NCBI GenBank assembly: GCA_003326205.1
Contig: LWTK01000037.1
Span: forward strand, 120,110-184,109
Direction of reading: 5' to 3'
Length of the DNA stretch: 64,000 nt
Source of the DNA: Nostoc sp. ATCC 43529
Lineage (GTDB): Bacteria > Cyanobacteriota > Cyanobacteriia > Cyanobacteriales > Nostocaceae
The stretch's first letter is position 1; each line of letters begins with the position of its first letter. The position numbers and the translations under genes were made by a program. This document shows positions 63,702 through 64,000 of this stretch, in pieces. The notes beneath the pieces are model-generated. The model searched no databases and was not told where the DNA came from. It was given only the letters and a program-made list of their open reading frames with translations.

Positions 63702-64000
63702 AGGGCTTGCTGAAAAAGTCATAAAAAAGCAAGATCAGGATTGGTCAGTTATTCAAGCAAGCCCTAAATATAAGTTTTTGTTGTTTTTGATTGGCTAAAC
63801 CATAATTTTCAATAATATTAGAGGGAAAAAAAGGTGTTATTTTCAAAAATAGACATAAAAAAGTACTCTTAAAGCGTGACAGTTGAGTAGAAAGATTCAT
63901 TACTAAAAAAGTAATAGCAATTGCAGTTTTAGAAGTATGAGACAGTTTCGCCATCACTCTACCCAGGCTAAATCTTCTTTTAGCTTGTCCAAACTTTCCC
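63702..64000 (-). mobile_element. IS5-family insertion sequence, right part (runs off window edge)
   Basis: The terminus is AGGGCTTGCTGAAAAAGTC at 63702-63720. An inverted copy of it, TTCAAGCAAGCCCT, lies 35 bp inside. The transposase reads from the edge to 63745. The element interrupts the GT2 gene. The other terminus and the target duplication are outside the window. Confidence 0.85.
63745..64000 (-). CDS. IS5-family transposase, C-terminal part (partial)
   Basis: The frame is open from the right edge and ends at TGA 63745. It codes GKFGQAKRRFSLGRVMAKL, the region around the last catalytic Glu of IS5-family DDE transposases (normally EGKFGQ), followed by ISTFLVMNL-like hydrophobic sequence (IAITFLVMNLSTQL). 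The stop is 43 bp inside the terminus. Only about 85 residues are in the window. Confidence 0.85.
   Translation of the reverse strand, partial: GKFGQAKRRFSLGRVMAKLSHTSKTAIAITFLVMNLSTQLSRFKSTFLCLFLKITPFFPSNIIENYGLANQKQQKLIFRACLNN

Overview
This window is chromosomal DNA from a cyanobacterium, most likely a filamentous heterocyst-forming type (Nostocales). The signs are many copies of the HIP1 octamer GCGATCGC, blocks of short tandem heptamers such as TAGTCAT or GGACTGG between genes, a 38-residue photosystem II protein (PsbI), a cyanobacterial LptD-like outer-membrane protein, bilin-lyase-style GAF sensor kinases and many palindromic repeats. Most genes are ordinary core or accessory cyanobacterial genes in short transcription units on both strands.

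Layout. 1-8.6 kb: start of an EF-G-like GTPase (cut by the left edge), a TPR protein, a PsiE-family membrane protein, an isochorismatase-like hydrolase, a small conserved protein, an Rpn nuclease remnant, metF, trpS and a B12-binding radical SAM enzyme. 8.6-19 kb: two glycosyltransferase-type proteins, DUF429 and DUF29 proteins, alpha-glucan phosphorylase (glgP), a long gene-poor stretch, a hexapeptide acyltransferase, and psbI. 19-29 kb: LptD-like protein, a two-gene sensor kinase operon, and a SagB-type oxidoreductase. 29-39.9 kb: alpha/beta hydrolase, Ser/Thr kinase, an ABC-2 exporter pair, a UbiB-family kinase, mannose-1-phosphate guanylyltransferase, an LCP ligase and a lumenal pentapeptide protein. 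39.9-50 kb: a five-GAF histidine kinase, murJ, a small beta-barrel protein, trhO, tRNA-Ala(UGC) and three small unknown genes. 50-58 kb: acyltransferase, Uma2, HAD hydrolase, cytochrome P450, 2OG-Fe dioxygenase, sfsA, fasciclin protein. 58.5-64 kb: a minus-strand operon of glycosyltransferase, sugar epimerase, lasso-peptide-type B2 protease, ABC transporter and nucleotidyltransferase; its first gene is broken by an IS5-family element that runs off the right edge.

Functional themes. Cell-envelope work recurs: LptD-like protein, ABC-2 exporter, GDP-mannose synthesis, LCP ligase, MurJ, acyltransferases and glycosyltransferases. Sensing recurs too: four GAF domains in two kinases carry an Asp-x-Cys-Phe motif with a second Cys exactly 28 residues later, the arrangement known from DXCF cyanobacteriochromes. 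The right-end operon with the lasso-type B2 protease, but with no precursor, RRE or cyclase visible, is the best candidate for an undescribed peptide-modifying system. The window is also rich in short non-autonomous repeats, including one repeat inserted inside another at two separate loci and a pair of 160-bp elements in opposite orientation.
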